NCBI GenBank assembly: GCA_012845835.1 | Contig: JABAKD010000008.1 | Span: 1,881,558 to 1,945,557, forward strand | DNA: 64,000 nt | Reading direction: 5' to 3' | Source of the DNA: Undaria pinnatifida | Lineage: Eukaryota; Sar; Phaeophyceae; Laminariales; Alariaceae | Part shown: positions 1 to 10,249 of the stretch, in pieces | How positions within the stretch are numbered: the stretch's first letter is position 1 | Layout: the number at the start of each line of letters is the position of its first letter | Notes under the pieces: model-generated | The model's input: the letters and a program-made list of their open reading frames with translations, nothing else | Told to the model about the DNA's origin: nothing | The model's database searches: none | Program-made: the position numbers and the translations under genes

Positions 1-52
1 GGTCTGTGTAACTATCACTGCATGACTACTACAGTTGTATGACTATCCATGT

Positions 53-373
53 TTATCCATGCTCCACGGCAGCTAATCCCTTGTTAACTATCAGCTTTCG
101 TACGACAGCACTATGTACTCGGAAGAAATATATTACTGCTATTATCAACACTGTATGACCGGTATCATATTGTAGGATAGCTTGTGCACGATAGTCACCG
201 GCATGCCCGCCACTGGTGTACTGAGTAACAACTACCATACCGTACTGTAAAGGTATAAGAGTTATGAAGTACTGTGCAACATCCGTCGCATGACAGCTAC
301 TGCTACACAACAGTGTGGTGGCTTGCGTGCACGCAAACAAACACAAAAACACAACAGTAAAAAACGCAGACAA
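53..373 (-). CDS. Hypothetical 106-aa ORF with signal-peptide-like start
   Basis: This reading frame opens with Met, a short uncharged stretch and a hydrophobic run (residues about 4-14, FFTVVFLCLFA), followed by a plausible cleavage context (TQA) and a Cys-rich segment (C23, C27). That is the shape of a secretory signal peptide. The rest is of normal amino-acid complexity but matches nothing I recognise. No splice sites, promoter or polyadenylation signal support it, and a frame this long can arise by chance here. The rest of positions 1-410 holds nothing recognisable. Confidence 0.15.
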   Translation of the reverse strand: MSAFFTVVFLCLFACTQATTLLCSSSCHATDVAQYFITLIPLQYGMVVVTQYTSGGHAGDYRAQAILQYDTGHTVLIIAVIYFFRVHSAVVRKLIVNKGLAAVEHG

Positions 374-513
374 GAACTAAGAGACAACGAAATTCCAAAG
401 TAGGTACACAATGGAGATTGACTTCAAGCACAAATCTCCTCCTCTTTGGTGTTCGCTTTGTTTCCTTATCATGCTTCTTCCTGGGGATATTTACGAGTTA
501 TGGCAAACAGAGT

Positions 514-551
514 CAACAACAACAACAACAACAACAACCACGACAACAACG

Positions 552-615
<64 letters not shown>
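514..615 (+). repeat. (CAA)n microsatellite
   Basis: About 34 almost perfect CAA/ACA triplets, with a few CCA/CGA interruptions near the left end. All three frames are open only because of the repeat (poly-Gln, poly-Thr, poly-Asn). Similar (CAA)n tracts lie at about 1838-1875, 4950-5040 and 48013-48075. The last one directly follows a SINE-like module, so retroposon tails may seed these tracts. Confidence 0.9.
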
Positions 616-618
<3 letters not shown>

Positions 619-784
619 ATGATAACAAAAACACTACTACCATTACTACTACTGCTTATAATAATGTGGGACGGCATGTTACTTGACAGAAGCAGCAGAA
701 GCAGCAGCAGCGAGAAGTAGAGCATCGCCGGCTCCGATCAAAGTAATCACCTACAACAGCAGCCACACGCGCATGGAGTTGCGG

Positions 785-960
785 GCTGCTGCTAGAGTCC
801 CTTCGCAGGTTTCTCTTCGGTATAAGGAGGTGTGGAGACACACCGAGACACACCGAGGCGGGTTGTGTGCGTAACCGCACTCTAGAGGGTCAATCATGAG
901 GGAACATCTCAGAGAGCCCCTCGAGGAGCCAGGATAGTCTTGAAGGATGATAATATAAAA
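785..960 (+). repeat. Dispersed repeat R, copy 1
   Basis: The segment from 'gagtcccttcgcaggtttct' through the 'cccctcgaggagccaggat' motif recurs at about 1645-1795 with clear similarity over about 155 bp. Shared landmarks are 'ggtataagga/aagtgtggagacac', 'cgtaaccgcactct' and 'gaacacctcagag'. No coding capacity or terminal structure was seen. It abuts a family C copy on its right. Confidence 0.65.
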
Positions 961-1485
961 ATCAAAGTACACGCGAGCTGTGAGATCGAAGAATTCGTCG
1001 AAACTCATATTTGCAAGCTGTGTGTGATACTCCGATCGCGCGTATTACTGGGTGTGTGTCCTCATGAAGGCTATAGGTCGGCGACTCCCCGTGGAACTAC
1101 AATGTAGCTTGTACCAGGGTCAACAGGGTGATGTTAATCAATCTGTGCGCGCAAACTATCAAAAAAAAGTTTCTGAGGGGGACAAAATGTGACAGCCGCG
1201 GAAGGAAAGGCATCAGTTTATCAAGTATATCCTGTAAGTCGTACACAGCCGGCGAGGGGAGGGCGGAGATTTTTTAAGGCGTGGGGGCCGGGGGCGGGGG
1301 AGGGCGGGGTAGTAGAGGGGGGGGGCAACTCAATCTGTGAAGCAGCTATAAACCCTTGAAGGGGATAAATCTGACGGTTGTGGGAGAAACGCATCAGTTT
1401 ATCATGTATACCCTGTAAATCGTACAACCGGTGAGGAGTGAGGAGAGGGGGGGGGGGGGGGGGGAGGGGGAAGGGGGAAGGGGGT
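950..1485 (+). repeat. Family C repeat with a second partial unit and G-rich tails
   Basis: Landmarks in order: 'gctgtgagatcgaagaattc', 'tttgcaagctgtgtgtgata', 'ctccgatcgcgcgtatta', 'ggtcggcgactcccc', 'agggtcaacagggtgatgtt', 'ggcatcagtttatcaagtat' and 'cctgtaagtcgtac'. These recur at 30.6, 45.9, 47.4 (plus) and 48.7, 55.2 (minus) kb. Here the 3' part repeats at about 1328-1430. Each unit is followed by a G-rich tract (1256-1325, 1440-1485). Class unknown: no reading frame and no convincing pol III boxes. Confidence 0.75.
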
Positions 1486-1517
1486 TTTATTTATATATTT
1501 GAAGGATCATAGTGATA

Positions 1518-1875
1518 ACGAGGCGGTACGATCTAGGGAACAGGGCCTGGTATCCACATCGCACCCCCCTTTGTCAGACGTGCAAACGTGCGCGTCCTAT
1601 AAGAGGTGTCGACTTGGGATGACAGTATCGACGCCAATTGTGGGACTGTAGTCCCTTCGAAGGTTTCTCTTCGGTATAAGAAAGTGTGGAGACACACCGA
1701 GGTGGGTTGTGCGCGTAACCGCACTCTCGAGGGTTAACGATGAGCGAACACCTCAGAGCCCCTCGAGGAGCCAGGATGGTTTTGACGGGTTACAATAATA
1801 GCGAGGCGGTACGATCTAGGGAACAGGGCCTGGTATCCACAACAACAAAAACAACAACAACAACAACAACAACAA
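1518..1875 (+). repeat. Short duplicated module, repeat R copy 2 and (CAA)n
   Basis: The module 'cgaggcggtacgatctaggg' plus 'aacagggcctggtatccac' occurs at about 1518-1558 and again at 1800-1838, flanking a second copy of repeat R (1645-1795). A short (CAA)n tract follows at 1838-1875. This looks like a segmental duplication of an element edge. Confidence 0.6.
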
Positions 1876-2035
1876 TACATATCATTACCGTACAGCACTA
1901 GAATCTCACCATAATAAAAATACTTGATGAAGTCGTCCGTAAGAACCCAACCCTGCTCCAGCGCCCAATCCGCCAAGAATCCGTTGAGGCTGAGCGTGTC
2001 TCCGCCCACCCTTCTGGATGCGATCTTAACAAAAA

Positions 2036-2038
2036 ACA

Positions 2039-2072
<34 letters not shown>

Positions 2073-2076
2073 AATC
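2036..2076 (+). repeat. (ACGAAA)n hexamer tract
   Basis: About six hexamer units of the type ACGAAA/AACGAA. It is flanked on both sides by A-runs (2090-2100 and 2152-2163). It explains the repetitive RFRFRF/FSFSFS translations on the minus strand. No other feature was seen between 1880 and 2290. Confidence 0.8.
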
Positions 2077-2289
2077 GCCAACCGTTGGAGGGAAAAAAAA
2101 TCGTCAAGCACTTGCTTCGTACATTGTCAGCTGTTGCGTTTCGTACACCCGAAAAAAAAAAAAACGCTACGGTTGTTTCTATGCCGAAATGATGAAATGA
2201 TCTGGCAATGACGAACGCTCTCTCTACACACGGCGGTAGTGACTGACCTATTTTCTCAAAATGCTTCACTTTCGACGACATGTTTGACG

Positions 2290-2793
2290 ACACGCTACGA
2301 TAGAGGTATTCATGAATACCGTTTTTTGGCGAGATAGGTATTAAGGTATACCACTTTTTGTTGACAAAGGTATTAAGGTACACCGTTTTTTGGCGATAAA
2401 GATATTAAGGTATACCGTTTTACTCTAGAGGTGTTGAGGTATACCTGGTACTTTTTTTGGCGATATACCTGGTAGGTATTAAGGTATACCGTTTTACGCT
2501 AGAAAAATTGAGCTATACCGTTTTTTTGGCGATATAGGTATTAAGATATACCGTTTTATTGGCAAGAATGCGTTATGAATGACGGGGCCCGCTTCTTAGC
2601 CCAAAATCGTCGGGAATTAACATCTTTTTGCGTGATTTCTCGTTGTGTGCCTAGACCATGGGATTCTTCATCCGCGATAAAGCAGGTTTTAGTTTTCTCC
2701 AAATCAGTTTTGGGTTAAGATGGACATGTCTTAAGCTCCCAACTTAAGGAACCTTGCAGAAAAAAAAGTGGTGAACCTCTATCGTACCACGCG
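2290..2793 (+). mobile_element. Family A TIR element, internally expanded copy (A1)
   Basis: The left end reads CGCTACGATAGAGGT and the right end ACCTCTATCGTACCACG, so the termini are inverted repeats. The internal landmarks of family A follow in order: 'atgacggggcc', 'cccaaaatcgtcgg', 'ccatgggattcttcatcc', 'ccaaatcagttttgg' and 'acatgtcttaagctcccaa'. Between 2290 and 2570 the subterminal unit 'ggtattaaggtatacc...ttttttggcgata' is repeated about six times (~45 bp period). No reading frame is present, so this is a non-autonomous, MITE-like element. Two TACCTGGTA motifs lie inside it. Confidence 0.7.
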
Positions 2794-3169
2794 TTTTTTT
2801 CGCCAATAAATGAAAAAGTGCAAACGGATAACCAAATATCATGGCCGAGGTATTACAAATTACTCCAGTAAAAAATATCGTCGATCAAGAAAATGGTGCT
2901 CAAAGATCTCAAGCGGTTGGTGATCAGTCCAAGATTAACCCTTCAGCCGCCCCCCCCGAAAAAAGAAACATTCCCTATACTATTTCCAAGTAGATTTGTG
3001 CCGAAAACGGGTTTCCGGCTGTAAAGGCGTTGTGATTGCAACTTTTCGGCCGAAAAGTGCTACCGACGACCTCTATCGTCACAAGAGTCGAACGAAAAAT
3101 CACATGGCAAAAAAACACGAAACAATCATACAACAGACATGGTCCCTCATTACCGCGGCGCCTTGCCAG

Positions 3170-3310
3170 CCGACGACACCCGCACTAAAGTGGGTACCTC
3201 GCACTATCCCTGGGATGGTGCCGTACACTATTAATAGCACTCTATAGGAAAAGCAAGGTCATGACAAGCGATTATCACCGCACTAAACTGGGCCGCCGCA
3301 CCAAACGGGT
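3170..3310 (+). repeat. Family O repeat, copy 1
   Basis: The landmarks 'taaagtggg', 'cgcactatccc', 'ggtcatgacaagcgatt' and 'caccgcactaaactgggcc' recur at about 49285-49400 in the same order and orientation. It is a low-copy dispersed repeat of unknown class. The surrounding 2800-3170 and 3310-3535 hold nothing I can identify. Confidence 0.55.
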
Positions 3311-3534
3311 ACCGAACCCACGCGGGACCATCCATCGGGACCATCCTCGACTGTACACATGACGACTGCTGCTGTACAATTCATTTACTGTTAACACTGA
3401 CGAACCATAACAACCTAATACCTTGGAATGAAGCATAATGCCCACTTACAATACTAGTATTAATAGTAGCTAACACAACTACAAATTGCTGTTGGTGTTT
3501 CACTTCTCACAACACCCGTAGCACAAGCGAGAGC

Positions 3535-3640
3535 GACCGGTGTATCACGCAGCTTGCAAAGACGACTATCGATCCTAACTTTATCGATCTCACAGCTGAC
3601 GTGTTAAGAAGATATTCTCAAAAATTATATACCCAAAAAT
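3535..3640 (-). repeat. Family C fragment
   Basis: The segment carries the reversed core of family C: 'gtatcacgcagcttgcaaag', 'cgatctcacagctgacgtgt' and a T/A-rich end. Fragments with only this core are scattered through the window (for example 15425-15480, 16280-16375, 18620-18690, 39860-39935, 54530-54615), which suggests it is a terminal domain retained after truncation. Confidence 0.6.
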
Positions 3641-3734
3641 AAGTTTGGAGAAGTCAGGTCCGAGTGGGATGAGAATGGGGTAGAATCGGGGTGCCAAGCT
3701 GGAGCACGGTGGAGGTGTTCAAACAGGCGGAGGG

Positions 3735-3865
3735 ATTTTTCCGCGGGTGGCGTCACCACCCGCAGGCCGGGATGATCCGACCCGACCCGTGGATGATCCG
3801 ACCCGACCCGTGAGATTATAAAAAATCTTACCCAACTCGTCCCCGACCCGTCCGTGGTGTTTCGA
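3735..3865 (+). repeat. Family S fragment with degenerate GACCC repeats
   Basis: The segment contains 'ttttccgcgggtgg', direct repeats of 'ggatgatccgacccgacccgt' and 'cgtgagatta'. This is the flank vocabulary of the S elements at 9.74, 23.70, 29.83 and 30.91 kb, but without a large pentamer expansion. No terminal pair could be fixed at this copy. Confidence 0.5.
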
Positions 3866-4217
3866 ACTATTCCCTGACTCGACTTCACAAAGGTTGGCAC
3901 CCTGACCACAAAAAAATAATAACAGACGATGGTGATGCTACATCAAAACCGTCAAGGGGAAAAAAAAAAAAGAAAACGTGCAGCAGTACAACTAGTATCA
4001 CCATGCTGCCCTCCTGCACGCGTGTTGCACAGAGCTCTCCTTGTTTTTCGATTCGGACAAACACCGTGGGGCCCCACCCCAGCAGCGATCCGGGCTACTT
4101 GGTGGGGTTTAGGCTGTAATCGTCAGGTATTTTCGACAGATTTTTTCGTCGTAATTCCTAGGGGGTTAAGACACACCGCGGTAGAGGTGCATCAAATATT
4201 TTCTGAGGTCCCTAGCA

Positions 4218-4478
4218 CTCAACGCCTTAACCACTGGAAACCCGTTTTCGAAGGAAAAATACATGGAATTAGTATGGGGAGGGGTTTTGGGGCTCTCAAG
4301 GGGTAAACGCCTTTACAACTGGAAACCCGTTTTCGGGGGAAAATTACTTGGAAGTAGTATACGGAGGGGTTTTGGGGCGCTCAAAGGGCAAAACGCCTTT
4401 CCAACTGGAAACCTTTTTGCGGGGAACAACTACTTGGAATTAGCATAGGGAGGGGTTTTGGGGCCTCTCAAGGGGTTT
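4218..4478 (+). mobile_element. Three tandem family B elements
   Basis: Three head-to-tail units of about 87 bp. Each reads AACGCCTT(T/A)-ACTGGAAACCC-GTTTT-GGGG-ACTTGGAA-TAG-AT-GGGAGGGGTTTTGGGGC-CTCAAGGGG. They are diverged copies of the ~90-bp B element (see 25439-25528 for a clean copy). The adjacent 3870-4218 stretch holds an A-run and one open frame but no identifiable gene. Confidence 0.7.
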
Positions 4479-4705
4479 CGTAATGAGCTCTACACCTTAC
4501 CGAAAGATTTGATTTCAACCAAACTGAAAGTGCAATCCGATGAGCAAACCCGTGGCCCAGGTATACAAAACAATTTTTTTTCAAAGCATGTATAAGTTGT
4601 ATTTCCGACGATTTCGAGTTAGTAGGTTAATGAGTCACATCATTCAAAAAACAGTTTCAGACAAAAAAAGGTATACCTTAATAAGACCTCTATCGTAGCG
4701 CACGT
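4478..4705 (-). mobile_element. Family A element, truncated copy
   Basis: It ends in GACCTCTATCGTAGCGCACG, the family A terminus. The internal landmarks are reversed relative to the copy at 2290-2793 and diverged: 'ttccgacgatttcgagtta', 'aatgagtcacatcattca' and 'aaaaaggtatacctta'. The left half resembles the subfamily at 25750-26090. No coding capacity. Confidence 0.6.
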
Positions 4706-4949
4706 TCCCTTGCGATTCCAACAAGCGATAAGCGATCAGCTACCTTTCCAGATCAGACTCGTGTGTCATACTTCCAAGTACATCATTGATGGACATCTGA
4801 TCTGTCCGACGTGTGACATGTTCATGTTCGGTTCCCGTATTTTTGAGGTTCCCTTGGTTTTCTTTTTCATCGTTTTAGCAATGTTCCTGCGAGTCGATCG
4901 ATGACGACACTCGTGCTTCACACTGTCGGATGGCACAAGATAAAATAAA

Positions 4950-4952
4950 ACT

Positions 4953-4989
<37 letters not shown>

Positions 4990-5045
4990 GAAACAACAAC
5001 AACCACACCCACAACAACCACAACAACAACAACAACGACAACTAT
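4950..5045 (+). repeat. (CAA)n/(CAC)n microsatellite
   Basis: About 30 triplets, mainly ACA/CAA, with CCA interruptions. Unique-looking sequence follows (5045-5300), then a short repeat at 5320-5385 ('ttttaatccgacggcggcgc...cgcccgggttatt') that recurs at about 6640-6705. Confidence 0.85.
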
Positions 5046-5548
5046 AACAACCACAAAATAGGATTTAATCCACCCACCCGCCCACCCCCCACCCGCTGCC
5101 CGAAATATCTATAAAAATCCAGAAAAAGATAAAACAAAAAATTCAGAAGCCCAACAAGAAGGCGTATATTAATACTTCGAAGTATCATGATATTCTGACC
5201 TATTAGACGAGGCATGCCAGACCAACTCGACCCCGGCCGGGCAGCATTCTGTCGTCGGTTTTTCTCAACGATTTCTTCCAAAGCTACAGTGGTGACACAC
5301 TACGTCACAGGCAGTACCAGGGTAGTAATTTTAATCCGACGGCGGCGCATCGTCGGTCGCACGCCCGGGTTATTGTCACGTAAAACAAAATAAATGTCCA
5401 TACTATTAATATCTAGAAAAAAAGGGAAAAGGATGAACCAAAAACCAGGGGAGCAGGAAAACAAATACCAGGAAAATGTTATCCACACTTTTTTGAAAAA
5501 AAGGGCGAGACAGGGGGGTTACCAAAACCAAGTTAAAAAGAGTTGAAC

Positions 5549-5572
5549 CCCCCCCCCCCCCCCCCCCCCCCA
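5549..5572 (+). repeat. Poly-C tract
   Basis: A run of about 24 uninterrupted C residues. Several long homopolymer G/C runs occur in the window (for example 17857-17876, 28759-28786), unusual at this density. No gene is associated. A family Q fragment ('aaccctccggcggata...gaattttcatacatgccgtg') lies at about 5670-5755. Confidence 0.9.
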
Positions 5573-5939
5573 ATTTTCTCGGTTCGCGCAGAAATCACAA
5601 CGCTCCCATTTTTTTACCGTTAAACTCATGTTGCACATTGTTACATGGCAAGCACATAATAACATTCTTGTTTGTAACCCTCCGGCGGATACGGACAAAA
5701 CAAAGCTTAACCTCGCCACATTTACCACGAATTTTCATACATGCCGTGAAAAACAAGAAAAATCAAAGCCCGACGAAAAACGGTGTCCAATCACGTACCA
5801 GGTATAGAAGTGTATCACATAGGCATGCAAAAAGCCAGACCGACTGAACTCCGGCCACGCAAACAGTCTGGCGTATTTTTCTTTGATGCTTTCCCTCGAA
5901 GTTTACGGTGGCGTGATAATTAATACCTGGTAACAGTCA

Positions 5940-6105
5940 ACGCGGTTGGCATTGCATGGTCGAACCACCCTGCTGTAAAGATTTGCAATGCGTATCTCTG
6001 CCTCTTGTAGTTTGCGACCACAGAGCTCGTCTGTATATTAACAGGAGGCATCGGCACGGGCGTTGGCTGTGCTGGGTGTACATGGGTGGAAAATATCAGT
6101 GCAAT
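5940..6105 (+). mobile_element. SINE-like family E copy
   Basis: Landmarks: 'ggttggcattgcatggtcga', 'gcaatgcgtatctctgcctc', 'tagtttgcgaccacagagct', 'ggctgtgctgggtgtacatg' and 'gtggaaaatatcag'. The first and third resemble pol III box A (TGGCATTGCATGG) and box B (AGTTTGCGACC), although the spacing is larger than in a tRNA. Better copies lie at 15895-16065 and 37555-37710 (plus) and 34365-34515 (minus). It is probably a tRNA-related SINE. Confidence 0.5.
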
Positions 6106-6117
6106 GTCAAGAACACA

Positions 6118-6640
6118 CAGTGATTTTCAGGGCTTGTCATGGACTGATTGTCCAGGCCAGGCCGGGCCCATCGCAAAACTTATGATGGGCCGGGCCGAGA
6201 ATTTCGAAAAATTAGCGGGCCGGGCCGAGCCGGGCCGTGAAAAATACCAATGTGATGAGCCGGGCCAGGCCGCGGCCCTGCATCCCATAATTTGATAGGC
6301 CGGGCCGGACCGGGCCGCGGCCCATCACCTGAAAAAAGGCTGGGCCGGGCCGGGGCCCATAATCTCGAAATCTAATTGGCCGGGCCAGGCCGAGGCCCAT
6401 GAGATGGGGGCATCTACGTGGGTGGTTCTGCTCAGCCCATGACGTAGACCACGTGTTTAACGAGCCGGCCCGGGCCGTAGCCCACGAAATGCGTCGGGGC
6501 CGCGCGCGGCCCAACAGATGAAGGTATGGGTCGGGCCGGGCCGCTGCCCACCGAATGAAATTTGATGGGCCGAGTTGGGCCCGCTGTACGAAAAATCGGT
6601 GGGCCGGTCCACCAGCACCGGCCCACGACAACCCCCGGCA
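6118..6640 (+). repeat. GGCCGGGCC minisatellite
   Basis: About ten units of GGGCCGGGCC(G/A)-GGCCCAT separated by AT-richer spacers of 15-25 bp. The module is nearly palindromic, so the array can fold on either strand. Its left flank ('gattttcagggcttgtcatgg') resembles the S-element terminus. The open frames on the minus strand (139, 72 and 69 aa) come from the repeat and are not genes. Confidence 0.8.
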
Positions 6641-6785
6641 ATCTTAATCCGACTGGGGCGCATCGCTCGCCACACGTCCGGGTTACTATTAATAACGGTA
6701 AAAAGATATTGTAGCTGTCGCTAAAACGAGCGACACCTGATAGATGTAACTGTCGTCAGATGTGTGCGTCCACGGGCCATTTATC

Positions 6786-7075
6786 ATACACGAACTTTTT
6801 TTTTTGAGTACGTAGAGCGCTAGTACGTTTTTTTTTTTTCTTTTTTTTGTGTGGTCCGCCACCACAGCACTCATTTTTCTAGTGACCAAGTCTAAATTCA
6901 AGTGAAAGCGTACAAACACACAAACATACGAACTTTTTTTCCGAGTAGAGCGCTACTACGTTTTTTTTTTTTTTCCACTCATTTTTCTAGTTACCTAGTC
7001 TAAATTCAAGTGAAAGCGTACAAACACACAAACACACGGCTTTTTTTTTTCGAGTAGAGCGCTATTACGGGGTAC
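6786..7075 (+). repeat. Tandem repeat with poly-T blocks, about 2.5 units
   Basis: The unit contains 'cgaactttttttt-gagta', 'gagcgctastacg', a T-run, 'cactcatttttctagt', 'agtctaaattcaagtgaaag' and 'cgtacaaacacacaaacayac'. It occurs at about 6790-6925, 6928-7040 and partly at 7040-7075. No coding function is apparent. Confidence 0.8.
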
Positions 7076-7239
7076 CGCAGGTGGGAATCAGAAACTCGCT
7101 TCGCTCGAATAAATAAATAACAACATCATCTAAAAAAATCCATAAAATGATAAAACTAAAGAAAAAAAAGATACCCGACACCTATGATGTGCGTACTGAT
7201 ACACAAGTGCAAAAAGACAAACCACGGGAAAACAGAAAA

Positions 7240-7287
7240 TTAGCAAACCAGAAAACCGATGAACAAAGAAACCGTGACAACTAACTC
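7240..7287 (-). CDS. Putative terminal exon with hydrophobic C-terminal tail
   Basis: Read on the minus strand, the sequence follows a strong acceptor (pyrimidine-rich, ending TTTCTGTTTTCAG). It continues the phase of the exon at 7480-7349 and encodes ELVVTVSLFIGFLVC, then TAA. The intron between them is 61 bp with GTGAGG...CAG borders. The hydrophobic end after a short polar spacer could be a tail anchor or a GPI-attachment signal, with the AGTT segment at the end of the previous exon as a possible cleavage region; this is inference. No polyadenylation signal was seen downstream. Confidence 0.4.
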   Translation of the reverse strand, partial: ELVVTVSLFIGFLVC

Positions 7288-7348
7288 CTGAAAACAGAAA
7301 CACACTCCCTGGTATGATACGTCTTATTCCCTGTCTTCCTTTCCTCAC

Positions 7349-7480
7349 ATGCGTTGTTCCCGCAAGAACCAGCGCCGGGCACCCCCCGTCCGCCCCGCAG
7401 ATTTCATCGTTAGCCACTCCGGTCCATCCGGCGTTCACGACCTTCACGCGTAACGTCTCCTGCCCGGTCTCGTCGCAATG
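7349..7480 (-). CDS. Putative internal exon (44 codons), unknown secreted or membrane protein
   Basis: The exon is bordered by an acceptor with a pyrimidine-rich tract ending TTTATTACAG and by the donor GTGAGG. It is exactly 132 bp, so it reads phase 0 to phase 0. The peptide starts HCDETGQETLRVKVVNAGW and ends PALVLAGTTH; it has three Cys (residues 2, 28, 34) and normal complexity. The sequence is GC-richer than its surroundings and I find no second copy in the window. I do not recognise the family. It may be the penultimate exon of the gene that starts near 52.3 kb, because the exon at 24.2 kb also ends in phase 0. Confidence 0.55.
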
Positions 7481-7589
7481 CTGTAATAAACAGCGTAAAA
7501 GACAACACACGAATGGAACGCAAAAAAAAGAAATATTGCCGAATTCCAATGCAAGTGCTTTCAAGACACGCGCAGAGCTGTAGAACTGA

Positions 7590-7985
7590 CGTGTGCCACA
7601 TGCTCGTACCACGACAACAACGCGCATAGCTTGCACTGCCGTGCGCTGCATGCTCGCACCAAGATAAAAACGCGTTTATGCCCTGTTTTTGTCGCTGCAC
7701 CACAATCGAGTCACAAAGGAGTTAAGGAGCCCAGCCGTTCAGAAACCGTTTTAAGTCAAAAGGTGCTACCTCTATGGTGAAATATAGCACGCGTGATCTT
7801 TCAATGTGTAGCCCAACAGTTGATGTCGCACCACGACAAAAACGCGTTCATGCCCCGTCTTTGTCGCTGCACCATAATCGAGTCACAAAAAGGAATTAAG
7901 GAGCCCAGCCGTTCAGAAACCGTTTAAGCCAAAAGGTGCTACCTCTATCGTGAAATATAGCACGCGTGATTTTTCAATGTAGTTG
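7590..7985 (+). repeat. Tandem duplication carrying family A termini
   Basis: A unit of about 175 bp, from 'gcgttyatgccctgttttt' through 'gtgctacctctatsgtgaaa' to 'tagcacgcgtgat', occurs at about 7672-7815 and 7847-7985. A shorter related block lies at 7590-7680. Each unit includes the family A edge ('aaggagcccagccgttcaga...acctctatcgt'). It is probably an A element fragment duplicated with its flank. Confidence 0.7.
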
Positions 7986-8149
7986 CTGTTGGTGTGGCGG
8001 TAGCCATCTTCCTCACAGCTGTTTGGGGCAACGAACGGTACGAGGATCACAACTCAGAAACAGCTCCAGAACGAGATGGGGAAACAAAATGCTTTACAAC
8101 ATGTAACCAACAGCAACAAAATGAATCACCGGCAACCGATACAAGGGTC

Positions 8150-8345
8150 ACTCGAACATGTTTTTCTTTCTCCGTCCCTTTTATTACCCTCGCACTACTC
8201 TCGCCCTCCCTTCCAGTAGTAACTCAGATCCGGGGTCACATAGCGGGCCCTTCTCCCCCAATATGGTAAAACGTACCTTCATTTATATCGCGAGAAGAAT
8301 TCAGCATTTTTTCTTCCCTCGTTGACTTGCGTCCAAATTGTGGAT
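8150..8345 (-). mobile_element. SINE D' fragment, minus orientation
   Basis: The reverse complement shares the body of the SINE at 42240-42590: 'gggaagaaa-tgctgaatt', 'tcgcgataaa-atgaa', 'ggtacgt-t-c' and 'gaccccggat-tgagtta'. The tRNA-like head is missing. A similar headless copy lies at 18370-18560. Confidence 0.55.
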
Positions 8346-8819
8346 GCATATATACGGTATATCTACAAGACTGCCATACAAAAACGTGCAAGAGCAGTGC
8401 AGACATGAAAATATTTCTGTGGGTATACCTGGTACACCACAAAACTGTCCCGTTTTCTATGCTGCATACCAGCATACACCATATTATGTGTATTTCAAGT
8501 GGACAAGGCGGCTCGGACGGGCATCACGGGGGGGGAGGGGAGGCTTCGATATATTTACAACGCGAGAAAGTCGACCACGCAAACATGCCCAACGTCTGCT
8601 AAGTGCCGTCACGGCTGCTTTTACCTCTGCAGAAATCGCCCAACTCTAAATTCAACCATTGTTAGTTTATTCGTCCCGCCATTTGCGGGTGGGGGCAGCT
8701 GCAAGAAAAGGGTGGTGATCCATATTGCCCCAAGAAAAAAAAAGAAACAAAATCACCGCAAAAGCGGCTGTCACAAAATAACTTTCATGTATTCGTAGTT
8801 GTCTTGCGCGCTTATTGCT

Positions 8820-9525
8820 TGAACCGGAATACGTTCATGGAAACATTTTGCTATTCCGCCAGCTGAAAACGGAAGAAAACAACTATTATGGAGAGCGAAT
8901 CTATTCAAGGAAACATTTTGCTATTCCGCCGGCTGAAAACGGAAGAAAACAACTATTATTGAAAGCGAATCTATTCAAGGAAACATTTTGCTATTACGCC
9001 AGCTGGAAACGGAAGAAAACAACTATTATGGTGAGCGAATCTATTAAAGGAAACATTTTGCTATTCCGCCAGCTTGAACGGAAGAAAGCACCTATCACAT
9101 CACGGCCAGCGAAACTGTTCATGGAAACATTTTGTCATTCCGCCAGCCGGAACGGAAGAAAGCAACTTCCATGCAAAATGGTTCATGGAAGACATTTTGC
9201 TCGTCCGCCAGCTGGAACGGAAGAAAGCAACAATTGTGGTAAGCAAAACTACTATAAATGTAGATATTTTGCTATTCCGCCAGCCGGAACGGAAGAAACC
9301 AACCATTATGAAAAAAGCAAAACTATGGAAACGTTTTGCTATTCCGCCTGCCGGAACGAAAAATACAACCACTACGAGATGATAATCTATTCATGGAGAT
9401 AGTTTACAATTCCGCCTGCTGGAACGGAAGAAACCATCTACTAATGTGGTAAAAGCAAAACTATGCATGGAAGCATTTTTATATTCCGCCAGCTGTAACA
9501 AGAAAAAAAAAAAAAAACTACTACG
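8820..9525 (+). repeat. 60-bp minisatellite, about 11-12 units
   Basis: Each unit reads roughly 'ttcatggaaacattttgcta', 'ttccgccagctggaacggaa' and 'gaaacaactattatggtgag'. Because the period is close to a multiple of three, frames stay open for 195 codons on the plus strand with the motif (F)AIPPAGTEE repeated. Indels between units shift the frame and no start context or splice sites are seen, so I read it as a repeat, not a gene. Confidence 0.85.
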
Positions 9526-9737
9526 GTAAGCAAAACTCCCTCGCGGGGCTCAACATTCCTCCTACCATCAACACCATCCCATTCCAACTCCAAGTAGTAC
9601 GTCTCGCCAAAACATTGATGCAGCAGTAGTCCGTTAACTCATGGCCATAGCGCCGGAGCATAATGAAAGTCACTCCTCAGCCTGGTGACAAACAATCTAT
9701 AAAACCAGCGTCGACAAGCGAGTGAGAGAGAAATTAC

Positions 9738-10052
9738 CATGACTTTTCACGGGCCACCAAACCGACCCGCGGGCTGGGTCAGAAGGCCTCTAAACTCTCG
9801 AGGGCCGAGCCGGGTTGGGTCAGTAGGTTTCACGGGTTGGATCGGTCGAGTCGGGTCGAGTCGGGTCGGGTCGGGTCGGGTCGGGTCGGGTCGGGTCGGG
9901 TCGGGTCGGGTCGGGTCGGGTCGGGTCGGGTCGGGTCAGGTCAGGTCAGGTCGGGTCGGGTCGGGTCGGGTCGGGTCGGGTCGGGTCGGGTCGGGTCGGG
10001 TCGGGTCGGGTCGGGTCGGGTCGGGTCGGGTCGGGTCGGGTCGGGTCAGGAT
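9738..10052 (+). repeat. Family S element with large (GGGTC)n expansion
   Basis: It begins 'gacttttcacgggccacc', the S-element edge, then turns at about 9835 into an almost perfect array of GGGTC pentamers (more than 40 units) up to 10048. The interruptions are a (AGGTC)3 patch near 9938-9950. The VGSGR and SGRVG reading frames are artefacts of the array. The G-rich strand is a candidate G-quadruplex former. Confidence 0.85.
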
Positions 10053-10249
10053 GTTTTCAAAACGTAACGGACCGGGCAATGTTTCTTTCGTTGTTTCCGA
10101 AGCTGTTTATGATGTGGTAGTGATGACGGCGCCTATTTACAACCTATGGACTGCGGAGCTCAAGTACAGTCCACACCGCATAAATATTATTATTATTATT
10201 TATATTAACACTTCGCAGTATTATTGTTTTTTCGCGTGCTATTAACACA

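Noticed and set aside
6212-6631. 139-codon minus frame
   Set aside because: Encoded by the GGCCGGGCC minisatellite (repeated GPARP-like words).
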